Shown piece by piece: positions 1-6,784 of a stretch of 8,136 nt of DNA. The translations under genes and the position numbers were made by a program. Position 1 is the first letter of the stretch; each line of letters opens with the position of its first letter. Where the stretch lies: contig JAQBVK010000099.1 of assembly GCA_027623585.1 (NCBI GenBank), positions 1-8,136 of the forward strand. Direction: 5' to 3'. The notes beneath the pieces are model-generated. The model did not search any database, was not told the origin of the DNA, and saw only the letters and a list, made by a program, of their open reading frames with translations. This stretch comes from Planctomycetota bacterium (GTDB lineage Bacteria > Planctomycetota > UBA1135).

Positions 1-26
1 CTTCAGCCTAGTGCAGGTCGCGCAGT

Positions 27-980
27 TCAGAGCAAGGTGACGGCGAGCACTCCTGAGAGTTCGCAGCGGCTGCGATTGAGCGCTTGCAGCTGCACGGTAC
101 TTCCGCTCAAGGAGCCCGGCACAAAGAGGCTCAGATCGGCCACTCCGGCGCCGTTTGCCACGGCACTGCCGAGCAGCCGGGGCTGGCCGAGCCCGGTCAT
201 GAAGCTCCGCCCGTTGCAGCGGCCGGTTGCCGCTCCGGTGCTGAGACTGCCCGCGAAGGCCACGTACTCACCCGGCTGCGCGTTCTCCGCGCTGAATTGA
301 TTCAAGCTTCCCGCCGTGCCCGGAACCGGAGCGCGCAGAGCCAGTCCCGACCCGTACTCGAGTGTGAGATTGTCCACTCCGACGCCCCAATTTTGAAAGA
401 TCGCGAAGCGGGTCGGGTCGCTCCACCACACTTCGACGGTGGTGACGTTCGCCATCAAGTCCTGCCAGCTCACGCCGGGACGGAAGTGGTCGCCGTTTCC
501 GGACCAACCGCCGGTCCAACCCGGAGGCACGGCGACGGATGAGCGGCTCGGCACTGGGATCTCGAAATGCTTCCAGCCATTGCCGGGCAGCGGAATCTCG
601 TCGGCGACGAAGTAGGCGTAGTCGTCATCGTCCACGTTGACGGTTCCCTTGTCGTCGCGCAGCAGCAGACTCAGGTCGAATCCGCCGGCGACCGGGAAAT
701 CGGTGTGAAGAGTTTGCCCGTCGAGAGAGATGAAGGTGACGCCGGCGGCGGCGTAATCCCCCGTCCACGGCGCGCCGGCCGCGGGCCCGCTCACGAGAAT
801 GGGATAGAAGGTGTCGAGCGTGTCGTTGTGCAGCCATCCATTCGGATTGCCGCCGGACAGCTCCAAGACGTCGGCAAACCCGAAATTCCAACCGTTGGGA
901 TTGGTGCCGGCGTCAAAATCGTCGGTCACGCTGCCGCTTTGGGCGGCGAGGAGGAGGAGCAAGGGAGCGCAGTAAGCCAT
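27..980 (-). CDS. Exported two-domain beta-sandwich protein (laminin-B-like N-domain, two-Cys C-domain)
   Basis: 317 residues of unknown function, probably exported or surface-attached. Residues 1-14 form a hydrophobic signal-like segment (a run of leucines at 7-11, then Ala-Ala), though its N-terminus lacks the usual Lys/Arg. Residues about 18-208 are rich in Gly, Trp, Asp and Asn and resemble laminin-B/carbohydrate-binding jelly-roll domains. They contain a repeated NPNGW motif (27-31 and 45-49), an acidic VDDDD stretch (116-120) that could bind calcium, and a closing GVDNLTLEYG strand (201-210). Residues about 222-317 form a second small beta domain with one cysteine pair (C255, C306); I recall similar C-terminal domains in planctomycete exported proteins. 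I took the ATG at 980 because a longer reading in the same frame would run antisense into the next gene and would lose the signal peptide. No Shine-Dalgarno is visible; a TATGAT lies 6 bases upstream. It is divergent from the gene starting at 1033. The gene call is firm; the ligand and role are unknown. Confidence 0.8.
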   Translation of the reverse strand: MAYCAPLLLLLAAQSGSVTDDFDAGTNPNGWNFGFADVLELSGGNPNGWLHNDTLDTFYPILVSGPAAGAPWTGDYAAAGVTFISLDGQTLHTDFPVAGGFDLSLLLRDDKGTVNVDDDDYAYFVADEIPLPGNGWKHFEIPVPSRSSVAVPPGWTGGWSGNGDHFRPGVSWQDLMANVTTVEVWWSDPTRFAIFQNWGVGVDNLTLEYGSGLALRAPVPGTAGSLNQFSAENAQPGEYVAFAGSLSTGAATGRCNGRSFMTGLGQPRLLGSAVANGAGVADLSLFVPGSLSGSTVQLQALNRSRCELSGVLAVTLL

Positions 981-986
981 GCTGAA

Positions 987-992
987 ATCATA
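987..992 (-). promoter_or_regulatory. Possible -10 element (TATGAT) of a leaderless promoter
   Basis: Read on the minus strand this is TATGAT, one base from the TATAAT consensus, and it ends 6 bases before the ATG at 980. At that distance transcription would begin at or next to the start codon, which would fit the lack of a Shine-Dalgarno. I see no good -35 box 17 bases upstream. The assignment rests on one hexamer and is tentative. Confidence 0.35.
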
Positions 993-1032
993 GTTGGAGG
1001 ATGAACTGGCGCTGCTAGCCTCTGACGGCGTC

Positions 1033-2265
1033 ATGAAACCGTATTCCTCTCCGGACCTCGCTCCCGATCGCATCTCGGCGATGGGGGCAGAGCTCCAAAA
1101 GTCGCTGCTCGCAGTGGTCACGGCGCTGCCAGCGGACGCGAGCGCGATGCAGGCCGTGCGCAACTCGGCCGGCATGAACAAGGTCTTTGCGAGCCGCCTT
1201 TTGAAAGCGCTGCGCCAGGACGATCCGCTTTCAGTCATCTATCACGTGCCCGGACCGGAGCCGCTGCGCCGTTTTCTCGCCGGCGCCGAGCAGGCCAAGG
1301 TTCCGGAATCCAAACGCAAGCAGGCCGCTGCGGCCGTGGATGCTTTCGAGCGGCTGTTCCGCGAAGAAACCGGCGGGCGCGGCGGCCTCAACGCGCTGCT
1401 AACCGTCTGGCTTCCCGACGAACACGGCGACTTCGCGCAGGGGCGCAAGCAAGACGTCTACCGCGCATGGAGTCAGATCAAAGGCGCGGTTGCCGAGACC
1501 AGCGTGGTTTCAGTGCTCTTGAATCCGAGCGCGACGGCGGGCCGGATCGACTTGATGTGCTTCATGGGGCTCCTCGGTCTGCGACGGATGCGGCCCGGGG
1601 CGGCGGTGAAGCTGGCGACGCGCCGTTTGACCGCGAACGGAGAGCAGCGCGCGCCTGAGGCCCACGCCGGCTTTGCCGACGGATCGGACCCGTTCGCGCT
1701 GCACGAGTTCTGCTCGGCGCCGCCGGCGCCGATCGAGCCCCGGCGCATCGGCGAGACGATGCATTATCTGCTCGGCGGCCGCGCCTTCGGCTTGCGTTCC
1801 TCTGTCGACATGTTGCTCGCCGAAGTGAATCGTGCCGAGCTGGAGTACGGGCGGAAGCAGGGCTCCAAGCCGCGATTGAATCACTATTTTGCAGAGGTCA
1901 GCACCCCGGTGCGCACACTGGTCTTCGATTTGATCGTGCACGAGGACCTCTTTCCCGGACAGCAGCCGGATTTGTATCTCTACGACACCACCTTCGAAGG
2001 CGTCGCGGACGTCAACGACCCGACCCGCGACCTTGACCGCCTTGACCTGCCTGAGACCGTGCGGGCGCTGGGCTCCGGCCTCGACGCGCTCGACCTCGCG
2101 GAGATGCCGCGCTATCCAGAACTCGTCGGACGGCTGTGCGCGCGGGTCGGCTGGGATCCGGCGTCGATGCGCGCCTTCCGCTGTCGCGTGGAGTATCCGC
2201 CCTACGGCACCCAAGTCGTGCTCGCCTTCGCCACGCCGGAACGCCCGGGCTTGAGGAAGAGGTAG
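1033..2265 (+). CDS. Uncharacterised protein, possible N-terminal helix-turn-helix
   Basis: 410 residues; I do not recognise a named family. It has no signal peptide or membrane segment, so it is probably cytoplasmic. Residues about 12-83 are helical, and the stretch around 45-62 (GMNKVFASRLLKAL) followed by a Pro-Gly-Pro turn at 73-75 looks like a helix-turn-helix plus helical extension, which suggests a DNA-binding or regulatory role. Residues 95-125 form another amphipathic helical segment. The rest is a mixed alpha/beta body containing an LDLPETVRALGSGLDALDL segment (337-355) and a YPPYGTQVVLAFATP tail (388-402). I took the ATG at 1033; a TTG at 994 is in frame and would add 13 residues, and neither start has a strong Shine-Dalgarno. 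It is divergent from the exported-protein gene, and its last 64 bases overlap antisense with mltA. The coding call is solid; the regulatory role is inference from helix pattern alone. Confidence 0.8.
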   Translation: MKPYSSPDLAPDRISAMGAELQKSLLAVVTALPADASAMQAVRNSAGMNKVFASRLLKALRQDDPLSVIYHVPGPEPLRRFLAGAEQAKVPESKRKQAAAAVDAFERLFREETGGRGGLNALLTVWLPDEHGDFAQGRKQDVYRAWSQIKGAVAETSVVSVLLNPSATAGRIDLMCFMGLLGLRRMRPGAAVKLATRRLTANGEQRAPEAHAGFADGSDPFALHEFCSAPPAPIEPRRIGETMHYLLGGRAFGLRSSVDMLLAEVNRAELEYGRKQGSKPRLNHYFAEVSTPVRTLVFDLIVHEDLFPGQQPDLYLYDTTFEGVADVNDPTRDLDRLDLPETVRALGSGLDALDLAEMPRYPELVGRLCARVGWDPASMRAFRCRVEYPPYGTQVVLAFATPERPGLRKR

Positions 2266-3440
2266 TACATCCGGCCGCGGCTGGCGACTTGACCGGCGCG
2301 CGCCATCGCGTCGTCGCCGAGTCCCATGTAGACGTCACAGCGTCCCGCGGAACGAATCGCGCCGCCGCGGTCCTGATCGAGCGCGAAGAAGCGGTGCGGG
2401 CGTTGGACCAAGCGTCCCTCTTCCGTGAAGTCCGGCAGCCGCGCTTCCACGTAGGCCAAGGCCGCGCGCGGGAAGACGTCCTTGTCGGTCGCGATCGAGT
2501 GCAGCGCGGTGACCTTTTGGCCGAGGCAGCCGTACGGGCCGCCGGCGCTCTCCTGGAAGAACACGAAGGACGGGTTCATCGGCAGCACGCGTTCGGCTTC
2601 CGCTGGATTCTGCGCGAAGTAGTCGCGCAGCGTCTGCAGCGACAGGCGGCTCTTGGGAATCTTTCCCTCTTCGACCAGGATCAAACCAATGCTGCGGTAC
2701 TCGTGTCCGTTCTTACCGGCGTATCCCACTTCGTAGAGCGCGCCGTTTTCGAGCCGAATCACCGCGCTGCCTTGTACTTGCGCCATGTAGGCGTCGAAGG
2801 GGTTGGTGAGCCAGACCAGTTCCTTCCCGTCCAGCACGCCGTTGTCGCGCAACTCGGCGGCGGACCAATATTGCTCGTAGCCGCCGCCCGGCAACTTGCG
2901 CCCGAGGATGTCGCCGGTGCGCGGATCTTTCTCGAGATCCTCGGGCTTGTTGTAGAGCGGATATTGATACGCGCCGTTGCGCGTCATCGAGCCGTCCAGG
3001 ATCGGCGTGCCGTAGCCGGTGAAGAACACGTCGCCGGTGTTGCTGCGTCCGCGCGCCACCCAGACCTCGAAGTCGTCGTTGAGCTGTCCCAGAAAATCTT
3101 CCGCGCTGGTCGAGGTTTCGAGCACTTCACGGAAGCGCGTCACCGAAGCCACCATGTGGTCGTGCGTGATTTCGCCGTACTCGCCATAGGGGAAGAAGCT
3201 CTTTGCTGACGGCTTGGACAGATAGACCAGGCTCCGCGACGCAGCATCGACCAACTCCTCGCGCATCTGCCAACCGATCGAGAAGTCCGGCCACGGCTCG
3301 CCGACCGGCAGCGGAACCAGACCGACCTCGCCCTCGCTGAGTTCGTAGTCGTAGGGTGAAGCGCCGTCGGGCTCGGCCGGAGGGGCGGAGCAGGCGGCGA
3401 GAAGAGCCAAGGCGAAGAGAATCGGGACGCGCGGCGACAT
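2202..3440 (-). CDS. mltA: MltA-family membrane-bound lytic murein transglycosylase (lipoprotein)
   Basis: 412 residues. MltA cleaves the MurNAc-GlcNAc bond of peptidoglycan and leaves 1,6-anhydro-MurNAc ends during wall turnover. Residues 1-17 are a lipoprotein signal with an LAAC lipobox (lipidation at C17), so it should be anchored in a membrane facing the periplasm. MltA-domain hallmarks are FTGYGTPILDGSMTR (140-154), YPLYNKPEDL (160-169), LVWLTNPFDAYMAQVQGS (208-225), AGKNGHEYRSIG (241-252) and MNPSFVFF (288-295). The C-terminal 3D domain (about 351-398) holds D357 and D369; D369 in GRCDVYMGLG sits where the catalytic aspartate of E. coli MltA lies. The 3D core reads DRGGAI-RS instead of the usual DTGGAI-KG. 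The length is near that of MltA proteins plus a linker (18-55). The ATG at 3440 has GAGG five bases upstream (3446-3449). The last 64 bases overlap antisense with the preceding plus-strand gene. The family call is confident; the exact muropeptide preference is not visible. Confidence 0.93.
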   Translation of the reverse strand: MSPRVPILFALALLAACSAPPAEPDGASPYDYELSEGEVGLVPLPVGEPWPDFSIGWQMREELVDAASRSLVYLSKPSAKSFFPYGEYGEITHDHMVASVTRFREVLETSTSAEDFLGQLNDDFEVWVARGRSNTGDVFFTGYGTPILDGSMTRNGAYQYPLYNKPEDLEKDPRTGDILGRKLPGGGYEQYWSAAELRDNGVLDGKELVWLTNPFDAYMAQVQGSAVIRLENGALYEVGYAGKNGHEYRSIGLILVEEGKIPKSRLSLQTLRDYFAQNPAEAERVLPMNPSFVFFQESAGGPYGCLGQKVTALHSIATDKDVFPRAALAYVEARLPDFTEEGRLVQRPHRFFALDQDRGGAIRSAGRCDVYMGLGDDAMARAGQVASRGRMYYLFLKPGRSGVAKASTTWVP

Positions 3441-3487
3441 GCTGGCCTCACGGTATCCCGCAGCCGCGGCCGCTTCCAGCGCGGCAC

Positions 3488-3493
3488 TATTCT
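3488..3493 (+). promoter_or_regulatory. Possible -10 element (TATTCT) before the esterase
   Basis: TATTCT lies 6 bases before an ATG at 3500, in the 65-base gap between the divergent mltA and esterase starts. If it is a true -10, transcription would begin near 3500, which would exclude the GAGGA just downstream from the mRNA and favour a leaderless start at 3500. No clear -35 is visible. Confidence 0.3.
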
Positions 3494-3498
3494 GAGGA
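3494..3498 (+). promoter_or_regulatory. Shine-Dalgarno (GAGGA) deciding the esterase start
   Basis: GAGGA sits 7 bases before the ATG at 3506, which is ideal, but only 1 base before the in-frame ATG at 3500, which is too close for normal initiation. This favours 3506 unless the transcript is leaderless from 3500. Confidence 0.5.
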
Positions 3499-3505
3499 CA
3501 TGCGG

Positions 3506-4522
3506 ATGGAGTACCGCCGAGAACTCGCCGGCGGCGCAGTATTGACCGTGCTGGAGCTGGAAAGCGAGGTGTTGCGCGACAATCCGCTCCAGGATCCGCC
3601 GCGGCGCGCGAATCCGCTGCTGATTCCGCCGGGTGGACGCACTGCGGGCCTACCGGTTGTGGCGGTGTTGTTCGGCTACACCGGGTTCGCGCACAAGGTG
3701 CTGAACAAGAACTCGTTGTGGCAGGAGAACCTTCCCGAGCGGATCGCCCGCGGCATGAGCGAGGGCAGCATTCCGCCGGCGGTGTTGGTGTGGCCCGCGT
3801 GTGAGACGCGGCTCGGCGGTTCGCAATTCGTGAACTCCGCGGGCACCGGACGTTACGAGGACTACGTCTGCGACGAGGTGCTCCCCGCCGTCGAGCAGGC
3901 GCACCAATGCGGCGGCGCGGGGAGGCGCGTGGTGGTGGGCAAGTCGAGCGGCGGTTTCGGCGCGCTGCACCTCGCGATGCGCCGGCCCGGACTGTTCACC
4001 GCCGCGGGCTCGCACTGCGGCGACCTCGGCTTCGACATGAGTCACACGCGCGGCTTCGCCGACGCCCTGAACGCGTGGCGTAAAGCGGGCGGCCCGGCCG
4101 AGTTCCTCACGGCGCTGCCGCGCATGGAGAAAATCGGATTCAGCGAGCACGCCGGCGCCGAGCTGCTGGCGATGGGCCATTGCTATTCGCCGGACGCCGC
4201 CTCGCCGTGGGGCTGCGCGTTGCCGGTGGATCCGGCACTCGGCGAGTTCCGGCCGGAGGTCTTCGCTCGCTGGCTGGCCTTCGATCCACTCCTGCGCGTG
4301 GAGACCCATCAGGCCGAGGCCGACGCCTTGCGCGGGCTGAAGGCGCTCTACTTGGACGCGGGCGAGAGCGACGAGTTCGCGTTGCAGTGGGGCTTGCGTC
4401 GATTCGTGGCGCGCCTGCAGAAGCTGGGCATTCCTCATCGCGCCGAGTTCTTCGCGGGCGGCCACTTCGACATCGACGCTCGCTACGAAGTCAGCCTGCC
4501 GTTTCTGCTCGGCGCTCTGTGA
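3506..4522 (+). CDS. Putative alpha/beta-hydrolase esterase (esterase D / Fes-like, PF00756 type)
   Basis: 338 residues; probably a cytoplasmic carboxylesterase, with no signal peptide. The nucleophile elbow is GKSSGGFGAL (145-154), with S147 in G-x-S-x-G-G as in the esterase D/antigen 85 superfamily. The upstream FVNSAGTGRYEDYVCDEVLP (108-127) matches the family's F-x-NS-x-x-x-GR-x-ED segment, and VVAVLFGYTG (51-60) is the strand and oxyanion-loop region. The likely acid is D289 (or D284) in LYLDAGESDEF (281-291), and the likely base is H320 in AGGHFDIDARY (317-327). Residues about 170-275 between nucleophile and acid would form a cap over the active site. The start at 3506 rests on GAGGA at 3494-3498; an ATG two codons upstream (3500) is the alternative. 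It is divergent from mltA, and its 3' end overlaps the flavoprotein gene by 32 bases. The substrate (acyl ester, thioester or siderophore ester) cannot be told from sequence. The fold and triad are confident. Confidence 0.88.
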   Translation: MEYRRELAGGAVLTVLELESEVLRDNPLQDPPRRANPLLIPPGGRTAGLPVVAVLFGYTGFAHKVLNKNSLWQENLPERIARGMSEGSIPPAVLVWPACETRLGGSQFVNSAGTGRYEDYVCDEVLPAVEQAHQCGGAGRRVVVGKSSGGFGALHLAMRRPGLFTAAGSHCGDLGFDMSHTRGFADALNAWRKAGGPAEFLTALPRMEKIGFSEHAGAELLAMGHCYSPDAASPWGCALPVDPALGEFRPEVFARWLAFDPLLRVETHQAEADALRGLKALYLDAGESDEFALQWGLRRFVARLQKLGIPHRAEFFAGGHFDIDARYEVSLPFLLGAL

Positions 4523-5756
4523 GCGAGGCGGCGGCGGCGCTACCAGCGAGTCGGCCCGTCGCCCACGCCCACTGAAAGTTGAAGCCCCCGATGCGTCCGA
4601 AGGCATCGAGAATCTCGCCGCATAGGTAGAGTCCGGGACAGGCACGGCTTTCCAGCGTGCGTGGATTGACTTCGCCGAGCGGGATGCCGCCGCCGGTGAC
4701 TTCGGCGACTGCGAAGCCGCGGCTGCCGGAGACCGGCAAGGGGAAATCCGTGAGCGTGAGGAGCAAGCGCTCGCGATGCGCGCGATCGAGTTGCGCGAGC
4801 TGGGTGGTGGGCGCCACCTCGGCGATCGCGACCAGCGCGGCCGCCAAACGCGCGGGCAGGTGCTGCTCCAAGGCGCCGACCACCGAACGCTTGCCGCCGC
4901 CGCTGGCAGCATCGAGCGTTCGAGTCCAAGCCTCGCGGCCACGCGCGCCCCAGTCCACACTAAGCTCTGCGCGCGCGTGCGTGATCCAGTGACTCGCGTC
5001 GAGTACGGCAGGACCACTGAAGCCTTGATGCGTGATCAAGAGTTCGCGTTCCCGCTCTTCAACCACCTTGCCGTTCACGCGCGCGCGCCAGAGCACCGGC
5101 AGCGCGATGCCGGAGAGCGCGGTCAGGCGCGCGTCTTGCGAAGTCAGCGGGACGAGCGCCGGGTACAACGGCAACGTGCTGTGCCCGAGCGCGCGCGCGA
5201 AGCCGTAGCCAGCGCCGTCGCTGCCCGTCTTCGGCACCGATTGTCCGCCGGTGGCGAGGATGAGCCGCGAGGCAAGCAAGGTGCGGCCGTCGTCGCAAGA
5301 CAGAAGAAAGGCGTCGGACTCGCGCGTGACCTCGTGTACGCGCCAAGGGCAGAGCAGGGCGGCGCCGGCTTCGCGCGCCGACTGCAACAAAGCGTCGCGG
5401 ACGACGCGCGCCTGCTGCGCTTCTGGGAAGAGTTTCCCGGACTCGGCTTCGAGGACCAGAGGTAATTGAAGATCCGCTTCGAAGAAGGCGCGCTGTTCCG
5501 GCAGCGGCCATGAATCGAGCAGCCGCCGCAGCACGTGGCGCGAGCTTTCGGTGAAGAAATCGGCGGGCTCGCTGATGAAGGGCAGCACATTGCAGCGTCC
5601 GCCGCCGCTGATCAGGATCTTGCGGCCGGGCTCCTTGGCGCCCTCGAGCAGCGCCACGCGCGAGCCCCGCGGAGCGAGCTCCGCCGCGAACCGCTCCGCC
5701 ATCAATCCGGCCGCACCCGCGCCGATGACCGCCAAATCCGCCTGCTCAGCGCTCAT
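4491..5756 (-). CDS. NAD(P)/FAD-dependent oxidoreductase of the HI0933/BaiN (YhiN) family
   Basis: 421 residues, close to the family norm; a cytoplasmic flavoprotein. An N-terminal Rossmann motif GAGAAG (12-17) binds FAD, followed by VALLEGAKEPGRKILISGGG (34-53) running into RCN (54-56), the family signature. Further family blocks are ATGGQSVPKTGSDGAGYGFA (168-187), LPLYPALVPL (195-204), THQGFSGPAVLD (242-253), EVTGGGIPLGEVNPRTLESR (352-371) and GLYLCGEILD followed by GRIGGFNFQWAW (375-398), which closes the flavin site. Known members include BaiN, linked to bile-acid dehydroxylation in gut clostridia; most members have no assigned substrate and nothing here suggests a bile-acid role. The ATG at 5756 has GAGG four bases upstream (5761-5764). 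It is divergent from the exported-protein gene at 5840 and overlaps the esterase tail by 32 bases; the overlap encodes only the poorly conserved C-terminal residues. The family assignment is very secure; the reaction is unknown. Confidence 0.93.
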   Translation of the reverse strand: MSAEQADLAVIGAGAAGLMAERFAAELAPRGSRVALLEGAKEPGRKILISGGGRCNVLPFISEPADFFTESSRHVLRRLLDSWPLPEQRAFFEADLQLPLVLEAESGKLFPEAQQARVVRDALLQSAREAGAALLCPWRVHEVTRESDAFLLSCDDGRTLLASRLILATGGQSVPKTGSDGAGYGFARALGHSTLPLYPALVPLTSQDARLTALSGIALPVLWRARVNGKVVEERERELLITHQGFSGPAVLDASHWITHARAELSVDWGARGREAWTRTLDAASGGGKRSVVGALEQHLPARLAAALVAIAEVAPTTQLAQLDRAHRERLLLTLTDFPLPVSGSRGFAVAEVTGGGIPLGEVNPRTLESRACPGLYLCGEILDAFGRIGGFNFQWAWATGRLAGSAAAASLTERRAETAG

Positions 5757-5788
5757 TTCGCCTCAAATCGTAGCAGGAGCCTTCCGGA

Positions 5789-5804
5789 TTCAGTTTCAGT
5801 TCAG
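5789..5804. repeat. Three close TTCAG repeats in a divergent intergenic region
   Basis: TTCAG occurs at 5789-5793, 5795-5799 and 5800-5804, in the middle of the 83-base gap between the flavoprotein and exported-protein starts. The spacing is uneven (1 base, then none). It could be an operator shared by both promoters or a chance low-complexity tract. Confidence 0.3.
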
Positions 5805-5839
5805 GCTGTAAAGAGTAACCTTGAGCCTGGAGACTTCCG

Positions 5840-6784
5840 ATGAAGCACCGCCTCCTCCTTTCTCTCATCGCGGTTGGCGCCTTGAGCGCGTCCCCGCTGT
5901 CGGCTCAATCCACCTTCGGTTCCGCGCAAGCCGAGGCGGCGCCCGAGCGTCCCTGCGAAGCGATGGCGCGCGCCGCCTACGCCGCTGCACGCAGCGACGC
6001 CGAAACGGAATTCTGGATGAGCGTTGCGCTCGCCGTGAATGAGCCGGGCGCGCAGCTGGCCGCGCGGCTCAAGCAAGCCTGGATCACGCGCCGCGAGGCC
6101 TGGGCTGAAGCGATCGTGCAGTACGAGGCGCGCTTGCAAGTCTGCGAAGCACTCGGGCACGGCGCCTACCTGCCGGTCCTGTCGCCGGGACAATTCACCG
6201 CGCAAGTCAATGCGACCTTCTATCCGCTGCCGATCGGAGCGACCTACCTCTACGAGGCGCAGACCGCACATGGTCTTGAGCGGATTGAGACCACGGCGCT
6301 TGACCGCGTGCTTCAAGTCGGCGGCGTTCCGTGCCGGACCGTGAGCAGCAACGAGTATCTCGATGGCACGCTCAAAGAGCGCACCTTCGAATGGTTCAGT
6401 CAGGACCTCGACGGCTCGGTGTGGTATCTCGGCGAGATCACGCAAGAGTTCGAGGCCGGACTTCCGACGGGAATGGACGGCTCTTGGCGTGCAGGCGTCG
6501 ACAACGCCAAGGCGGGGCTGCAGGTTCCTGCCGTGCCGGAGCGCGGCGACGTGTTCCGCATGGAGTTCTTGCTCGGCACCGCGGAAGACGTGGCGCGGGT
6601 CGTGGACATCAATCAAACGGTGACCGTTCCCGCAGGCAGCTTCGACGGCTGCGCCGTCGTTCAAGAGTGGAGCCCGCTCGACGTGCGCGAACTGGTGCTC
6701 AAGTACTACGCGCCGAACGTCGGCATGGTGCTCGAGGTCAATCAGCGCACCGGCGACCGACTGGAACTGATCGAGATCCGATAG
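5840..6784 (+). CDS. Exported protein of unknown function
   Basis: 314 residues with a clear signal peptide: MKHR positive start, hydrophobic core at 5-16, and likely cleavage after A22 in LSA-QS. It should therefore be periplasmic or secreted. Two parts follow. Residues about 36-108 are strongly helical, start at C39 and end near C102, which could form a disulfide across a helical hairpin. Residues about 118-314 look like an all-beta domain: FYPLPIGATYLYEA (127-140), EYLDGTLKERTFEWFSQD (172-189), SVWYLGEITQEFE (193-205), VTVPAGSFDGCAVVQEWSP (261-279), and KYYAPNVGMVLEV (288-300). This second part resembles a widespread unnamed domain of exported bacterial proteins in which a YxxPGVGLVxEV-like strand closes the fold; that is recalled, not searched. 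C165 and C271 could form a second disulfide. GGAG (5829-5832) lies 7 bases before the ATG. It is divergent from the flavoprotein gene, and its 3' end overlaps the diiron-protein gene by 47 bases. No catalytic motif is visible. Confidence 0.85.
   Translation: MKHRLLLSLIAVGALSASPLSAQSTFGSAQAEAAPERPCEAMARAAYAAARSDAETEFWMSVALAVNEPGAQLAARLKQAWITRREAWAEAIVQYEARLQVCEALGHGAYLPVLSPGQFTAQVNATFYPLPIGATYLYEAQTAHGLERIETTALDRVLQVGGVPCRTVSSNEYLDGTLKERTFEWFSQDLDGSVWYLGEITQEFEAGLPTGMDGSWRAGVDNAKAGLQVPAVPERGDVFRMEFLLGTAEDVARVVDINQTVTVPAGSFDGCAVVQEWSPLDVRELVLKYYAPNVGMVLEVNQRTGDRLELIEIR

Noticed and set aside
981..1238. An N-terminal extension of the first gene up to 1238
   Set aside because: It would overlap the opposite-strand gene by about 200 bases and bury the signal peptide; the ATG at 980 gives a coherent exported protein.
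2136..3209. A 357-codon plus-strand open frame inside mltA
   Set aside because: It is antisense to the well-conserved MltA domain; the composition is that expected of the opposite strand of GC-rich coding DNA.
3650..5017. A 455-codon open frame on the minus strand spanning the esterase and flavoprotein genes
   Set aside because: It is low-complexity Arg/Ala/Ser/Pro-rich and has no family motif. It runs antisense to the catalytic Ser and His of the esterase and then out of frame through the flavoprotein gene.
4491..5756. Assigning the flavoprotein as BaiN with a bile-acid role
   Set aside because: Only the family signature is shared; there are no neighbouring bai genes and the family is broad and mostly uncharacterised.
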